Below are positions 10,061 through 21,873 of a DNA stretch of 64,000 nt, piece by piece; position 1 is the first letter of the stretch; every line of letters begins with the position of its first letter. The translations under genes were made by a program, and so were the position numbers. The notes under the pieces are model-generated. The model saw only the letters and a list, made by a program, of their open reading frames with translations, was not told the DNA's origin and did not search any database. This DNA is from Heloderma charlesbogerti (lineage: Eukaryota > Chordata > Lepidosauria > Squamata > Helodermatidae), in assembly GCA_026122225.1 (NCBI GenBank), contig JANEZZ010001570.1, positions 1,674,001 to 1,738,000 on the forward strand, written 5' to 3'.

Positions 10061-10244
10061 CCCTTACAGAGTGATCCAGATCTTCTTGGGAAGCCATCAG
10101 GGAGTTTGGAAGGAGTAGAGGTGCTGCTCTGACCACCCAGGAGGCCCCTGTTATACCTATGGAAAGCTGTGTGGGCACAACTGTACCACCAGTGGTAGGC
10201 ACTTGAGAGTGGGGCAGGGGTGGGTTGAAGGCAGCCTTGGATCC

Positions 10245-10308
10245 ACTGGATTCAACGGTCTTAAAGGCCCCTTCTGACCCTACTATTCTACTACTCTATT
10301 ATTCTTCC
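10245..10308 (+). repeat. CR1 LINE 3' tail fragment
   Basis: AAAGGCCCCTTCTGACCCTA followed by CTATTCTACTACTCTATTATTC matches the last bases of the CR1 copy ending at 12533. Confidence 0.6.
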
Positions 10309-10946
10309 CACCCCATTCTATGAAATCAGAAGGTGTGCTCTTATATGTCTCTGGGCGTGTAACAAGTTGGCCTTTGTAATATATTCTAATAGTGTGGACA
10401 CCCAAGCTAATTTCATTCCACCTGAATACCTGGCCCTAGGATAAGAACAAACCAGGTTTGTCCCAAGAAATCCATAGCTATCCATGTTCTGAACAAAATG
10501 GGAAATAAATTGCATTCCTTGCCTTTTAAAATAATATACAACCTGAGGTTTATTTGTCATTCTCAAATCTCCCATTAGTTTATTTATAGTTCCAAAGAAA
10601 TTGGCACCCAATTTGAGGCAAACCCTTAAAAAAGGAATGGACATATTCCAGTCAGCTCTATTATCATTTAGATGAGCACACTTGATGGTGCTTTGTTTTC
10701 TAAATCTTTGCTTGATGATTTTTACCCTCAGAAGTGAAAAACTAAATCATGTTCATTTGCTTATACAATGACTGTGTATCACTGTGTTTATGGCAAAAAA
10801 GTGATGGAAGAATGCTATCAAATTTCTAATTCGCAATATATTCTTTGTGTGGCAAATGGCAAGCAATCATTGACTGAATATTTTCTAAAGTAAATGTATT
10901 TCCATAACTGAAAAACAAAAGCTCCAGACATGGCATTGTAAAGAGG

Positions 10947-11070
10947 TGACTCGGAGAGCCAATATAATCCTATAGATAAAGTATAGGACAGGAACCCAGG
11001 TTACCTGGGTTCAGTTGCAACTTCTGCCATTGGTTAGTTCTGAAGACTGGGGCAAGTCAGTATGACTGCA
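10947..11070 (+). repeat. MIR-like SINE fragment
   Basis: It contains GATAAAGTATAGGACAGGAAC and CTGGGTTCAGTTGCAACTTC followed by GACTGGGGCAAGTCA, the order of tRNA-like head and core in the MIR-type SINEs also present in inverse form at 33586-33875. Confidence 0.5.
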
Positions 11071-11644
11071 TACAGACCACTGTGTGCACGTAGATTCTTG
11101 GTAAGTCACTTTTCTGTATTACCCTGCACAGTGGTGAGGAAAGTCTTACTACTTTCCTGGATTTCTGATCAGGTGTACGATTGTGCTAAGATCCTCCTCA
11201 CCACTTGGCATAATGTTACCAAACCCTGAGGTAACTTTCCATTTGGTATATACTATAGTTATCTGTATTCACTGAATGTGGTTCTCCCAAGAGAGCTGAA
11301 AAGTCAAACAAGCTACAGATAACCAAACAATCCCAGAACGTGCAATCAGACATGGGTAGCTTCGTCATCTGTATCATCTCACCACACTTTTTGTGTGTGT
11401 GGAGAATTTTACCACACATCAATTGCCAAGTGTGTGTGTGTGTGTGATAAAATGGTCATCTGTGGGTAAAGTCAGATGTACTATAAAATCTATCCTTTTA
11501 GCTGCAAAGTCTGGCTCACAGTGTGGATGAGCAAAACATGGAAAGTCTTTTTATTGTTACATCTGTCTTCTGCTGGAAGGATTCATTTTACTGTTATTGT
11601 AGTCTTTATTAGATACATAATTTTCACCCCACCTTTCTGGTATA

Positions 11645-12533
11645 CAGGAGACACAAAATTGGGCGGGATAGCTAATACTTTGGAAGACAGAAACACAATT
11701 CAAAGTGATCTTGACAGTCTGGAGCTCTGGGAAGAAAATAACAGAATGAAATTTAATAGGGATAAATGCCAAGTTCTGCACCTAGGAAAAAGAAACCAAA
11801 TGCACAGTTACAAGATGGGGGATACATGGCTCAACAACACTACAAGCAAGAAGGATCTTCAAATTGTTGTCGATCACAAGCTGGATATGAGCCAACAATG
11901 TGATGTGGCTGCAAAAAAAGGTAAATGCTATTTGGGGCTGCATTAATAGAAGCATAGCTTTCAAATCCCAGGAAGTACTAGTTTCTGGAGTACTGTGTCC
12001 AGCTCTGGAGTACTGTGTCCAGTTCTGGGCACCACACTTTAAGAAGGATGCAGACAAACTGGAGAAGGTTCAGAGGAGGGCAACAAGGATGATCAGGGGA
12101 CTGGAAACAAAGCCCTATGAAGAGAGACTGAAAGAACTGGGCATGTTTAGCCTTCAGAAGAGAAGACTGAGGGGAAATATGAGAGCACTCTTCAAGTTCT
12201 TGAAAGGTTGTCACAGAGAGGAAGGCCAGGATCTCTTCTTGATCAACCCAGAATGCAGGACATGGAGTAATGGGCTGACATGACAGGAAGCCAGATTCCG
12301 GCTGAACATCAGGAAAAACGTCCTGACTGTTAGAGCAATATGACAATGGAACCCATTACCTAGGGAGGTGGTGGGCTCTCCCACACTAGAGGCATTCAAG
12401 ATGAGGCTGGAGTCTGGACAGCCATCTGTCAGGGATGCTGTGACTTGGATCCCTGCATTGAGCAGGGGGTTGGGCTCGATGGTCTTGTAGGCCCCTTCCA
12501 ACCCTACTATTCTATGATTCTATGATTCAATGA
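11645..12533 (+). mobile_element. CR1 LINE, 5'-truncated 3' end
   Basis: The block runs from GGAGACACAAAATTGGGCGG through coding-like sequence. In one frame it gives AFKSQEVLVSGVLCPALEY, and in others VQRRATRMIRGLE and ERLKELGMFSLQKRRLRG, which are typical of the C-terminal part of CR1 reverse transcriptase proteins. It ends in GGCCCCTTCCAACCCTACTA and ATTCTATGATTCTATGATTC, the 8-bp tail repeat characteristic of CR1. Frames are broken several times. A 20-bp direct duplication (CTGGAGTACTGTGTCCAG) lies near 11984-12026. Confidence 0.9.
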
Positions 12534-12539
12534 CAACTT

Positions 12540-12790
12540 ATAATAACCATAAAAACAGCAATAAAATATTGTTTAAAAAAATCAAAACAGTCGTAAACCA
12601 AAGACAAAACAAAACAAAAAAACCAACCCAACATAACCAACTTCCCTACAAAGACATCAGTAGCAACCGCCCTAATAACAGTCAGCTTGAATTATCTCCC
12701 AAAACCTTTTGAAAGAGTCTTTTCCTTTGGGCAGATGTTCCAGAACAGAGGTGCCAATGCTGAAAATGGCCTTGTCTCAGGAATTAGGGT
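12540..12790 (-). repeat. Probable L2-type LINE fragment, minus strand
   Basis: GTCTTTTCCTTTGGGCAGATG and GAAAATGGCCTTGTCTCAG resemble the inverse of the ..EKALF.. end of the L2-type protein seen at 39051-39404. The upstream A-rich part looks like a 3' untranslated region. Weakly supported. Confidence 0.35.
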
Positions 12791-13164
12791 TTGCCCTACC
12801 ATTAGGTAAAATAAGGCACCTGCCTCAGGTGGCAGATGCTGGTGGGGGGGGGGCAGACAGCAGTGGCATGGTGTAGGAGATCAGAGCTGTGTGTGCCACA
12901 CAGCCTACCTTGTGCCTTGTAAGCTAGCTGGGCTGTCCTCAGGTACAGCGGAGGACAGTGCGCTGCCAACAGTGTTGAAATAAGATTCAACTGCTAGAAC
13001 AGCTTTTGTTCATGGAATGGGGAGGCAGGGCATGTGTGTGTGTGGTCCTAGCAGCTCAGGAAGCAAAAAGTCTTAGACCAGCACTGTCCAATGTACCCAC
13101 TTACTATAACTCAGACAGTGTGGGAACATGGACCAGGGGGCTCCATGGTTGGCTGAGTGTTTGT

Positions 13165-13725
13165 TAGGGATGTTAGAGAATTCTGCCACGGACTCCAGTG
13201 AGTCCCCCCAGAGTCCATGGTGGAACCAAGCAATCCCCCCCACCACCCTGCGAAACTTCCCTGGGATGGATCTTACCTGGTGTCGGCCATCCAGTCCATC
13301 TGCTGGCCGTGGTCTGCGGCTGCGAATAGCTGCCCCAGTCTGCGGCTGCCATTTCCCTCCCTACTTTAGCCATGATAGGCTATGTAAGTATTTATGTAGC
13401 CTATCATGGCAAAGAGCAGGGATGCAAATAGCGGCTGCTACACCATTTGCATCCCTGCTCTTTTCGTGATAGGCTACATAAATATATACGTAGCCTATCA
13501 TGGCTAATGCAGGGACACAAATGGCAGCCACTATGGCAGCTGCCATTTGCAGCTGCAGCCCGGCAGTGGACGGAGGTCTGGCTGCAGGCGGCCTCGGCCA
13601 GCAGCTCTGTGGACTCTCCACGGAGTGGAGCTGGCCGGGGAGGATTCCAGGGGGAGGGAGGGATTGCCTCCCCCCCACTGCGGACGCCCCCACCTGGAAC
13701 AAGGTAAGGGATTCGTACATCCCTA
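13165..13725. mobile_element. hAT palindromic element F
   Basis: It starts TAGGGATGTTAGAGAATTC (13165) and ends TTCGTACATCCCTA (13725). As in element E, the left end is type 1 and the right end type 2. Flanks GTGTTTGT and GTTTGGGT agree at only 5 of 8 bases, so the duplication is eroded. The core has four palindromes (13369-13410, 13414-13460, 13465-13505, 13507-13550). Outward splice-donor-like motifs are at 13272-13278 (minus) and 13701-13709 (plus). Confidence 0.85.
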
Positions 13726-13769
13726 GTTTGGGTAGGAACATACGGAAGGATATGAACATATGGCCTTGA

Positions 13770-14440
13770 GCTCTTCTGGTCCCAGACCATTAAGGGCTTC
13801 AAAGGTCATGTCCAGCGCTTTAGACTGGTATGGCAGGGAATATTAACCAATGAACATGAACCAAATAAAATAAAACCATACTTAAAAGCTTTATACAGCA
13901 CGATAAAGTATAGATGCAAATTTTCAACCATTCAAAGACAGCCTACCACCACACCCACCTTCATAGAGTGAATTACAGTAATCCAACCTAGATGTTACTA
14001 GGGCATAAAAGTCTTTGGACAGGTCCATCTTTTCAAGGAAAGCTCACAGCTAGTTTACCAGTCTAAGCTGGTGAAAAGTATTCTTAGACACTGCCACAAC
14101 CTGGGTGTCCCAAAGTAGACCCAGAGCACCCCCAAGATGTGAATATGATTCTTAAGCGGCTATTCAGCCCTGTCCATAACAGGCTATACATCTAACACTC
14201 AATCAACCAGTCCCCCCAAGTAACAATATTTGCATCATGTCTGAATCCAATCTCAGTTTGTTGACTCTGATTCAGTCTATCACTGACTGGATGCCAGTTC
14301 AGAACCTCCACTGGATCCATGGAATATGATGGAAAGAGACAACACTGAGTGTCTTCAGCATACTGATGACAGCTCAGCCCAAATAACTGGATTATCTTTG
14401 GTAGTGGCTTCATGTAGATCTTATGCACAGATATATATTT
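13770..14440 (-). pseudogene. L2-type LINE reverse transcriptase fragment
   Basis: On the minus strand the reverse transcriptase box appears as YAEDTQCCLF (the YADDT motif with D to E) near 14340-14375. It is followed by a region with TLGVLWVYFGTPRL-type spacing and, near 13960-14090, KTFMPSNI and LDYCNSLYE-like residues typical of the L2/CR1 clade C-terminal region. Several stops and shifts break it. The nearby ACAGTAATCCAACC and CCCAGACCATTAAGGGC blocks are common in inverse L2-type copies. Confidence 0.6.
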
Positions 14441-14586
14441 GTGCAGATTTTTTAACTGAACAATCTGCAAATCGATGCAGAAACAGGATGGAACAGATGT
14501 TGCTGCGGAAATCCAAGGGACTTGCCAAAAACAAATTTGACAGATTTACCTATCCCTGGTTGGAAGCACGCCCTCTCTCAAAGAGG

Positions 14587-14706
14587 CATTAATGACCTTA
14601 GGCTACCCCAGTCTGGCATTAATGACCTCAGGCTACCCCAGTCTGGCATTAATGACCTCAGGCTACCCCAGTCTGGCATTAATGACCTCAGGCTACCCCA
14701 GTCTGG
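14587..14706 (+). repeat. 30-bp tandem repeat, four copies
   Basis: Four head-to-tail copies of a 30-bp unit starting CATTAATGACCTCAGGCTAC. Only the first differs (ACCTTAGG). Copies start at 14587, 14617, 14647 and 14677. There are no spacers, so it is not a CRISPR array. Confidence 0.95.
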
Positions 14707-15359
14707 CTACTTTAATTAGCTAGAAAGGGCATAAGCATCACTGAAAGTCATTGTTGTCCAGTAAGCACATCACTGGAGGAGAAAACATTGTTTAATGGCA
14801 GGCAGGCTTGCTACTAAATAGCAATTCCTGCCACCAATGAATATGAAAACATAGTTATTTGTAAATTCAAGATACAGTGGAAATAGCAACAGCAAAAGGT
14901 CAATTAAACAATACAAAGCTCTACATACATGTTTGTATTTGGGGGGTTTTCTATTATGCTTACAGGATTCGATCCATAATTATAAGGATTATCGAATTAA
15001 CATAAAATCAATATTTATGCAGCATTTATGTTGACATTTTTTTTTACTGTACATGGCTCACTAAGCAGCTATCACCAGTCAACAACCACTACAAGCTCAT
15101 TTGATATTTTAAAGGTTGTTTATCACCTTATAAATGATTTATTGAACCTTCTCAGTCATTTATTATAAAAGCTCCCAATCCTTAGAAACAAAGAGATTGT
15201 GTGTGCAGCAGTTACCTCAAATGTGTTTTACCATTAACTTTAAACATGATAAATAAGTAATAACTAATAATTAAATAGAAACATTCCCGCACTTTGTTAT
15301 TAGATGTTCCTACAAACTAAAAGTGCCCATCAAGGAATACTGAAGGGTGAGTGGCAGGG
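14707..15359. other. AT-rich non-coding stretch
   Basis: I recognise no gene or repeat. Confidence 0.35.
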
Positions 15360-15530
15360 TGAATATTGCAATATTGAATATTGAATATAATATTGAATAT
15401 TGAATATAATATTGAATATTGAATATAATATTGTTATAATATTATAATATTATATATTCTAATATATAATATTAGAATATAATATTGCATATTGAATACA
15501 ATATTGAATATAATATTGAATATTTCACAC
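15360..15530. repeat. AT-rich minisatellite
   Basis: A degenerate tandem array of ATTGAATATTGAATATAAT-type units of about 19 bp, decaying in the middle to TATAATATTATAATA. Confidence 0.85.
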
Positions 15531-17184
15531 TGAATTTTGCAGGGTGAATTGCACAAGCAATATTGCAAACATCTATGCACTGGATGGGAAGGGAGGAAAT
15601 CAGAAAGCGAGCTACTTGTTTTTTACATAATCAGCCGGCTTGAAATGAGAAAAAGACTGGTGATACCAGAGCTGAGGAGACATGGAAAGACATATATCTG
15701 GGTAAATAGTAGAGATATCTAATTAAAAAGCCAATCAATAGAAGCCCCAGCAGTTCTTTCTTTTGCTTTTGTAGACTTTACCTTAGCTCTCAAGAGAAAG
15801 AAGAATGAACTTTGGGCAGGGTATAAGAAAAAAAGACCTATGAATTCTGCATACCGGAATTCTGTTTTTATTCCCCCATTGGTAAAAAGGATCTAATTCT
15901 ATGAGTATGGTGATTTCTTGCTCACACACTGAAGACACTGATGCACACAAGATTGTGTATAAAGAATATGGAATCCTGTAGATCAATTGTCTAGCAGGAA
16001 AGGACTGGGGGGAACTGACTTCAGAATCAGATCCCACTTGGGCACAGTTTCTTTTAGCTAGCTAACAGCTCACAGTTCCTGCGTAGTTGTATACACAACA
16101 TATGTGAATGATTCACTATCTAGCTAAGGATCTGCATGAGGAAACCTGCCTCCGTGCGCATATAACTCCATGCACATATACTGTGTCGTATAGCCTAGAT
16201 GAATTGGAGTGACCATGAGTTGGATCCAGAGTTAGGCAGAGTGGCACACTACAAAATGCCAATGGATGATCCCATTGATGGAAGGGAGAAAGTGATTTTC
16301 ACTAATATCTCTTCCCTCTGCAGCACCTGAAATATACTCTGGAGGGTTGAGGGAACCTCCAGAACAGTGTCTGAGGTGGTGCTGAGGGCTACAGGAAGAA
16401 ATTGTGAAAAGTGCCATCCACCCCCTTCCTCCAGTGAAATGATTCCATTTCCTTCTGTCTGCTGAAGGAATTCCTCAGTCCATGGCAAGGCAACTCTGAA
16501 ACCAACCCTGTGTCCTGTTTATTCAGGCTAATATAAGCAAATGATTTTCTTGTCACTTCCTTTGAAAGCTCTTGTTTGCTTTAAATATCTGCAGGAAAAG
16601 AACATGAATTTATGCACTTCAGACTCTGGTACGATGTGCCTAGCATTTGTCAGAGCAGATCAAGAAAGTCTTTTGCAATGTAAAATGATATTGCAGATTA
16701 TCTTCTGGTTTATAGTGTTGGCAACTGAAAATAATAACAGTTGACTGTAAAATTAGAGTAAGTGTTGACTCTAAACACTGCTGAATTTTTATGTTTATTT
16801 TCACAACTTGGAAATAATTTGCTATTTACTAAACAGATGGAAAATGTTTGGTGCTGTGTGTGTGTGTGTTCATTCTTCAAGTCTTTCAAGCTTTTTTAAT
16901 TCCTTAAAAGAAGGAAAAACCACCACAACAGGACAGCTGAACCAAAGGTTTACCTACATAGACAAATCTGGAAAGAAATACTTTCATAATAAATATATGC
17001 CAAGTTACAGTCATAGGAATCCAAAGTATCATCTAGCAGGCCTAGTATGTATGAGTGGTTAACAGATAGGTAAACTTTATCTCCATTCTAAAATGGAGTT
17101 ATCTTCTTTTCATTTTGATGACTTTTGCAAACAAAAACCCTCCTACACAACTTGATCTGGAACCACCATCCGATAAATCAGAGC
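15531..17184. other. Non-coding stretch
   Basis: Unique AT-rich sequence. I see no supported gene or mobile element in these 1.6 kb. Confidence 0.35.
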
Positions 17185-17332
17185 TATAGATGGGTGAGAA
17201 ATTTGTTTGTTTTGTTTTTGGATGAGAACTTATTGATGCTCACAAATTTCTTCATAAATGTGATGCAAGAAACTAGAGATTTAAAGAACTGAAGGTGGGA
17301 GAAAGTGGAACTGATAAATTTGTCCATATCTA
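17185..17332. mobile_element. Short hAT-like MITE
   Basis: The ends TATAGATGGGTGAGAAATT and ATTTGTCCATATCTA are flanked by ATCAGAGC (17177-17184) and ATCAAAGC (17333-17340), 7 of 8 identical. The related blocks GATGGGTGAGAATTTTTTC and GATGGGTGAGCATTTTG occur near 54717 and 54257. Confidence 0.6.
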
Positions 17333-17396
17333 ATCAAAGCTCCTTCCAAACATATGAGTAGCATTTTATTTGCACTAGGAAATATTATGGCAAGTT

Positions 17397-17600
17397 GTAA
17401 TAATAATAATAATAATATCACATTTATATCGCACCTTTTTTCTATTTGCAAGGAAACCAAGGCAGCTTACATTGTCCTTCTCCTCTCCATTTTATCCTCA
17501 CAACAATCCTGTGAGGTAAGTTAGGCTGAGAGTCAGTGACTGGCCCAAAGTCACCCAATAAGCATCATGGCAGCATGAGGACTAGTACCCAGAAGCTTCC
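17397..17600 (-). repeat. (AAT)n and MIR-like SINE, minus strand
   Basis: TAATAATAATAATAATA is followed by CATTTTATCCTCACAACAAT and CAGTGACTGGCCCAAAGTCA, the inverse of the MIR-like SINE body also seen at 33586-33875. The tRNA-like end is lost. Confidence 0.65.
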
Positions 17601-18118
17601 AAGCATCCAAAGCCCCGACGAGCTGATGGTGGCTGGGTGGGAGGAGCATGGGAGGCAATCTTTGCCTCTCAGTCTTCAGTGCTTTTTGCTAGATGGGCTT
17701 CTGAGCCTGTCTAGTGAGGACACTCGAGAGTGAGAGGGAGGGAGGTTTGACAGACCTCAGGATATATCTGTGTTGTTTGTACATAGGCCTGTTGCAAGTT
17801 CATGAGTTTTAAAACAGTTTTGCCTCAGGCTTTTACATAGCAAGGACTTTTGTGGTCACCTGTTAATTGCATTGTGAGTACATGAAAAATCTTATGTGTG
17901 TTCTATTAAAATTATAACATGCATTTCCAACTGCACATATTTCAGAATTACACCGAACAGTAAATGAGGATTGGTAAATGCGTATTTGCTACCATGTAAC
18001 AAGAGAATTGGCCCTAAAGGGGTCTTCAAGGCCAAACCCCTATGCATTGCACACAGTTCTATGACCGGAGGGCAGAGGCTGTCACTAAAATGTGAGCACT
18101 TATACACTTTGAGGCAGT

Positions 18119-18485
18119 TGTTGTTGTTGTTGTTCAGTCGTTCAGTCTTGTCCGACTCTTCGTGACCCCATGGACCATAGCACGCCAGGCCTTCCTGTCC
18201 TCCACTTTCTCCCAGAGCATGCTCAAGTTCATATTCATTGCATCAGTGATGCTATCTAGCCATCTCATCCTCTGCTGTCTCCTTCTCCTTTTGCCTTCAG
18301 TCTTTCCCAGCATCAGGGTCTTTTCCAGGGAGTTTTCTCTTCGCATTATGTGGCCAAAATATTTGAGCTTCAGCTTCAGTATCTGTCCTTCCAATGAACA
18401 GTCAGGGTTGATTTCCTTTAGGACTGACTGATTTGACCTCCTTGCAGTCCAGGGGACTCGTAAGAGTCTTCTCCAGCACTACAGT
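18119..18485 (-). mobile_element. BovB (RTE) LINE, 3' end, minus strand
   Basis: The (GTT)n tail at 18119-18133 is followed by CAGTCTTGTCCGACTCTTCG and GGACCATAGCACGCCAGGCC, hallmark bases of the BovB 3' end. The minus strand encodes KLKYFGHIMRRENSLEKTL and RMRWLDSITDAMNM, the C-terminus of the BovB ORF2 protein. It is 5'-truncated at 18485, where a TAGGGATG hAT-like end begins. Confidence 0.93.
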
Positions 18486-18941
18486 TAGGGATGTGCAAAT
18501 CAGCAAAACCTGAGCTCGCTGAAGTTCTCTGAATTCCATCCCGAAGCTTGTTCCAGCTGAAGTCCATATTATATTCCAAGCATTTTTTCCTTTTCTTTTC
18601 ACATGAAAATCCATATTTTCCCAAATGTGTGCATCGATTGTATGCATATTTGAAATGTATGCATCATTTGCATATTTAAAGCATATTTGTTTGCACTTTT
18701 CAAAAGCACACATTTTTTCATGGCCATTTTTTAAATGTATGCATGCTGTCAAAATGCATGCATTTTTTAAAATCCGCTAATCACATTGCAAGCTCGGAAA
18801 TGTATGGGCTTTGGCTGCAGTTTGCATCTGATTCCGAGCCTGTATTCAGTCTGGAAGGTGTGAACTGGCTAAATCCTAATCAAAAACTAACTGGAGCAGT
18901 TTTCTCATACATGCTTGATTAATCTGATTTGGCCTACCTCT
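18486..18941. mobile_element. Probable hAT-like element abutting BovB
   Basis: It begins TAGGGATGTGCAAATCAGC. The interior (about 18595-18780) is a degenerate array of ATGCATATTTGAAATGTATG-like units, related to the array at 59400-59660. A likely right end is GATTTGGCCTACCTCTG at about 18941. No 8-bp duplication was found and BovB does not resume on the right. Confidence 0.45.
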
Positions 18942-19357
18942 GTAAGAGCTGTGGGTACGGCACTGCTTAATAACTTAAAATGAACCACATCTTGGATATT
19001 CCTATTTACTAGTCTTAAAACTACTCCGTTCTGTCAGCAGCTTCTAGAAAGTATAACTGATTAGCTTCAGAATTTGCTTCCTGAGTGCCAACATGATCAA
19101 TGTTATTCAAGACTGGGGGTGGGGGAACAGGCTGTGTTCTTTCTGCTTTTTGCTTGGTTCATATAATCTGGAGCTGCAGAATAAGGAAATCAGAATTATC
19201 ATCAAAACAATCACTAGCTAGAGAAGGGACAATACAGTACTGCTCAGTCTTCCATAGCCTAGTAAGTAAGCCTATGTACCACAGTCCTATGCATGTTTAC
19301 TCAGAAGTCTGAGTTAAGTGTATTTAGAATGCTAGCCTTTACAATTTTATTTTAAAG

Positions 19358-19501
19358 CAGGGGTGGGGAACATATGGCCCTCCAGATGTCATTGGACTGC
19401 AATTCCCATCAGCTGTAGCCTTAGCCAGCATAGCCAACAGTGAAGGATGATGGAAGCTGCAGTCCAACAACATCTGGAGGGCAACACATTCCCCATCCCA
19501 G
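19358..19501. mobile_element. hAT MITE, CAGGGGTGGGGAAC family
   Basis: CAGGGGTGGGGAACATATGG at the left and GGCAACACATTCCCCATCCC at the right, flanked by TTTTAAAG (19350-19357) and TTTTAAAA (19502-19509), 7 of 8. The interior CCAGATG...CATCTGG is inverted. It is an abundant short hAT MITE type of reptile genomes. Confidence 0.82.
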
Positions 19502-20234
19502 TTTTAAAATAAGCAGTTATTCCTTTTCTCTTATAGAAAGCAGTATTCAAAAAGTTCTACATGAAGATGCTCATCTTTATCATGTGAAACTATCCTTGTA
19601 ATAAGCATATAGTGTGTCAGACTACCATTGAAACTGATTAAATTAGAACTAATTTGATCATCTCTTTTATTTGGTTTGGTTTTTTCCAAATTCTACATTT
19701 CTAGCATTTATGAAGAATGGAAGAAAAGTGAAAAGAGAGCTTTGGCTTTGGGGTGGTATAGAAATGTAATGAATGGATGAATCAATGAATGAATGAAAAT
19801 CAGATTGTAGAATCTTCCCATAATTTTATCCTTCTGTGACTCCCAATGCATGTCATTTCTCTTTCTGGAATGATTGCACAGAAGCGCATGTCTGGATCAG
19901 ATACTATAGAATAGTGTGTTGAGTTTTCAAGGGAGATCATTTTATATCCAAGTCAAGCAGAAGAGCAGGTATGCTGACTGTTACTGTGTCTATGTCAGTG
20001 CCAGTAGTCTGTAGAATTACTTAAGTTGCTAGGATAAACAAAATAGTTTTACGTAGGGGCAAGTTACAAGCATTGTACCTCATTTCAAGAATCCGTTTCA
20101 TCCCAGTCTCCCCCTGGGATGAAAGACTTCATCCTGGAGTACTGGATCATCTGTATGGACTCATATCCTTTATCTTTGAAGGCTAGGCAGGCCCAGGAAG
20201 CCACAAGCAGCATTTAAGCTGCTACCCTATAGAC

Positions 20235-20595
20235 CAGGGTGTCAAACCTCTTTTAGCCTAAAGGCTGAATTCCATTTCAGAGAAGCTCTTGGAGGCCACA
20301 TTCCAGAGATGGGCACGGTCAATGGCAATGCAGTGGGGTCAAAGGAAAAAGGAAAAAGCCCCCCAAATGCCTGCATATTTTAGCTTAAAGCCCTTACTGG
20401 CAGTAACTAAGCCTTAGGAGAGGCATTTCAACCTTTCAGGATGGAGGAAAAACCCCTCAAAAGGCAGAAAACTAACCATCAATTGGTGGTTGAGGGAAAA
20501 GGGAGAAGGGTGGCCATCTAAGGAACTCTGGAAGCCAGACTGTGATCCCAAGAGGGCCAGAGTTTGCCCCCCAGGCCTGAGGTTCTGCACCCCTG
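20235..20595. mobile_element. hAT MITE, CAGGGTGTCAAAC family
   Basis: CAGGGTGTCAAACCTCTTTT at 20235 and GGTTCTGCACCCCTG ending at 20595. Flanks CTATAGAC and CTAAACAC agree at 6 of 8 bases. GGCCACATTCCAGAG and GAGGGCCAGAGTTTG are the usual interior blocks. No coding capacity. Confidence 0.75.
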
Positions 20596-20604
20596 CTAAA
20601 CACA

Positions 20605-20680
20605 CTTACCTGTAAGTCCCATTGAACTCCATGGGACCTACTTCCCAGTAGACATGCATAGGATTACAATGTTAATCTCT
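20605..20680. repeat. MITE-like repeat half, GCAATCCTATGCATG family
   Basis: GTAAGTCCCATTGAACTCCA then AGACATGCATAGGATTACA is the inverse of the other copies' left arm. Confidence 0.5.
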
Positions 20681-21359
20681 CCTGCCACAATATGACCTGC
20701 CCAACACTGATTCAGCACCTCAGCATAACATCTGATATGAAGATGTTAAAAGAAAATCACCTAAAGATTACTCCAACCTAGCATGATTAAAAACAGCCCC
20801 AAGGCGGCTGTAAATGACTCTAAAGTCGTCTTCTTGAAACCAACTGCGGAGAGTTTAGAAGCAGTAATGTGCAATACACTGAATAGTGAAGAGTTCATAT
20901 GACTAAATATAGCAAGGTGGAAAGGAAATAATTCATTTTCAGGAGTTGTTTTTTAATGTTTGGAATTTATGGATATACAGAGTAGTCATGGAGTGCTCAC
21001 CTAAAAACAGGTGTTCAAGTACCTTTTTAAATAGCTTCCTACTTCTATTGCACCCCTAGAAAAAGAGAGGGTTTTCTTTTTGTTTTTGAATCCTACTTAA
21101 ATTAGATAAGTGTTTATAACGTTGATCATAACAGGCACAGTCCTGATTGATAAAACTGCCACTTCTGTCCAAGTGCCAAGTAAGAATGTATAAATCAACG
21201 CTTTGTATTAAACTGCAGAATTAAACAGTTGTAGAAATAGCACGCTGAAATCCTGATAGCATAGCATTACTAGGACGTTACACAGCTTGTCCTGTGATGA
21301 AGTGGTATATTACGTGCCACTTGTTTTTCCTCCGAGATCAATCATGGTTAGACATATAC

Positions 21360-21511
21360 ATAGAATCATAGAGTTGGAAGGGGCCTACAAGACCATCGAG
21401 TCCTACCCCCTGCTCAGTGCAGGAAGCCAGATTCCCAGGCGATCTCCCATCCAAGTACTAACCAGGGCTGACCCTGCTTAGCTTCTGAGATCACATGAGA
21501 TCAGGTGCATC
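21360..21511 (-). repeat. 5S-rRNA-derived SINE with CR1-like tail
   Basis: Read on the minus strand, 21511-21425 matches 5S rRNA with few changes: GATCTCAGAAGCTAAGCAGG, then CTGGTTAGTACTTGGATGGG and AGATCGCCTGGGAAT, which include the internal control region. It continues directly into GAGCAGGGGGTAGGACTCGA and GGCCCCTTCCAACTCTATGA, the CR1-type 3' tail. This gives a 5S-headed SINE whose tail would be recognised by CR1 reverse transcriptase. No central domain lies between head and tail, so it is shorter than AmnSINE-type elements. Confidence 0.82.
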
Positions 21512-21873
21512 CAGCCCCTCTTGTCTGCTCCACCACATGGTTCTGCCAACAATAGAGCACTCGCAGCTACCTGCTCATTCTTTACAAAAGAGATGTTTCT
21601 ATACATCATTCTTATGTCTATTGTAGTTGTCCTTGGGTATTTCTCAGATAGCCTTTACTGGAGAATTAGTGTTTGCACACTGGGTGTTGAGGAATCCTTT
21701 TGGGACAGCCCCACTATTCCAAGTTGTATTAACATTTGTAGTGAAAAGCTGACATTTCAGATTTCAGACACTAGCTGAGATTGACCCATTCCATGACTAA
21801 CAGTTTTTCAACATGAGTCTGTTAATCAGTTGTTAATCTGCTGTATCTACTTTTGGTTTTGTTGCAGAATTGA

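Noticed and set aside
10318..10644. 108-codon minus frame with an L1-like feel (INKLMGDLRMTNKPQVVYYF)
   Set aside because: The resemblance to the C-terminal part of LINE proteins is too weak for a call without a database search.
14587..14706. Possible CRISPR or coding repeat
   Set aside because: Direct repeats without spacers, and no supported gene around them.
21425..21511. Functional 5S rRNA gene
   Set aside because: Only part of 5S is present, with substitutions, and it is fused to a CR1-type tail. It is better described as a SINE or pseudogene.
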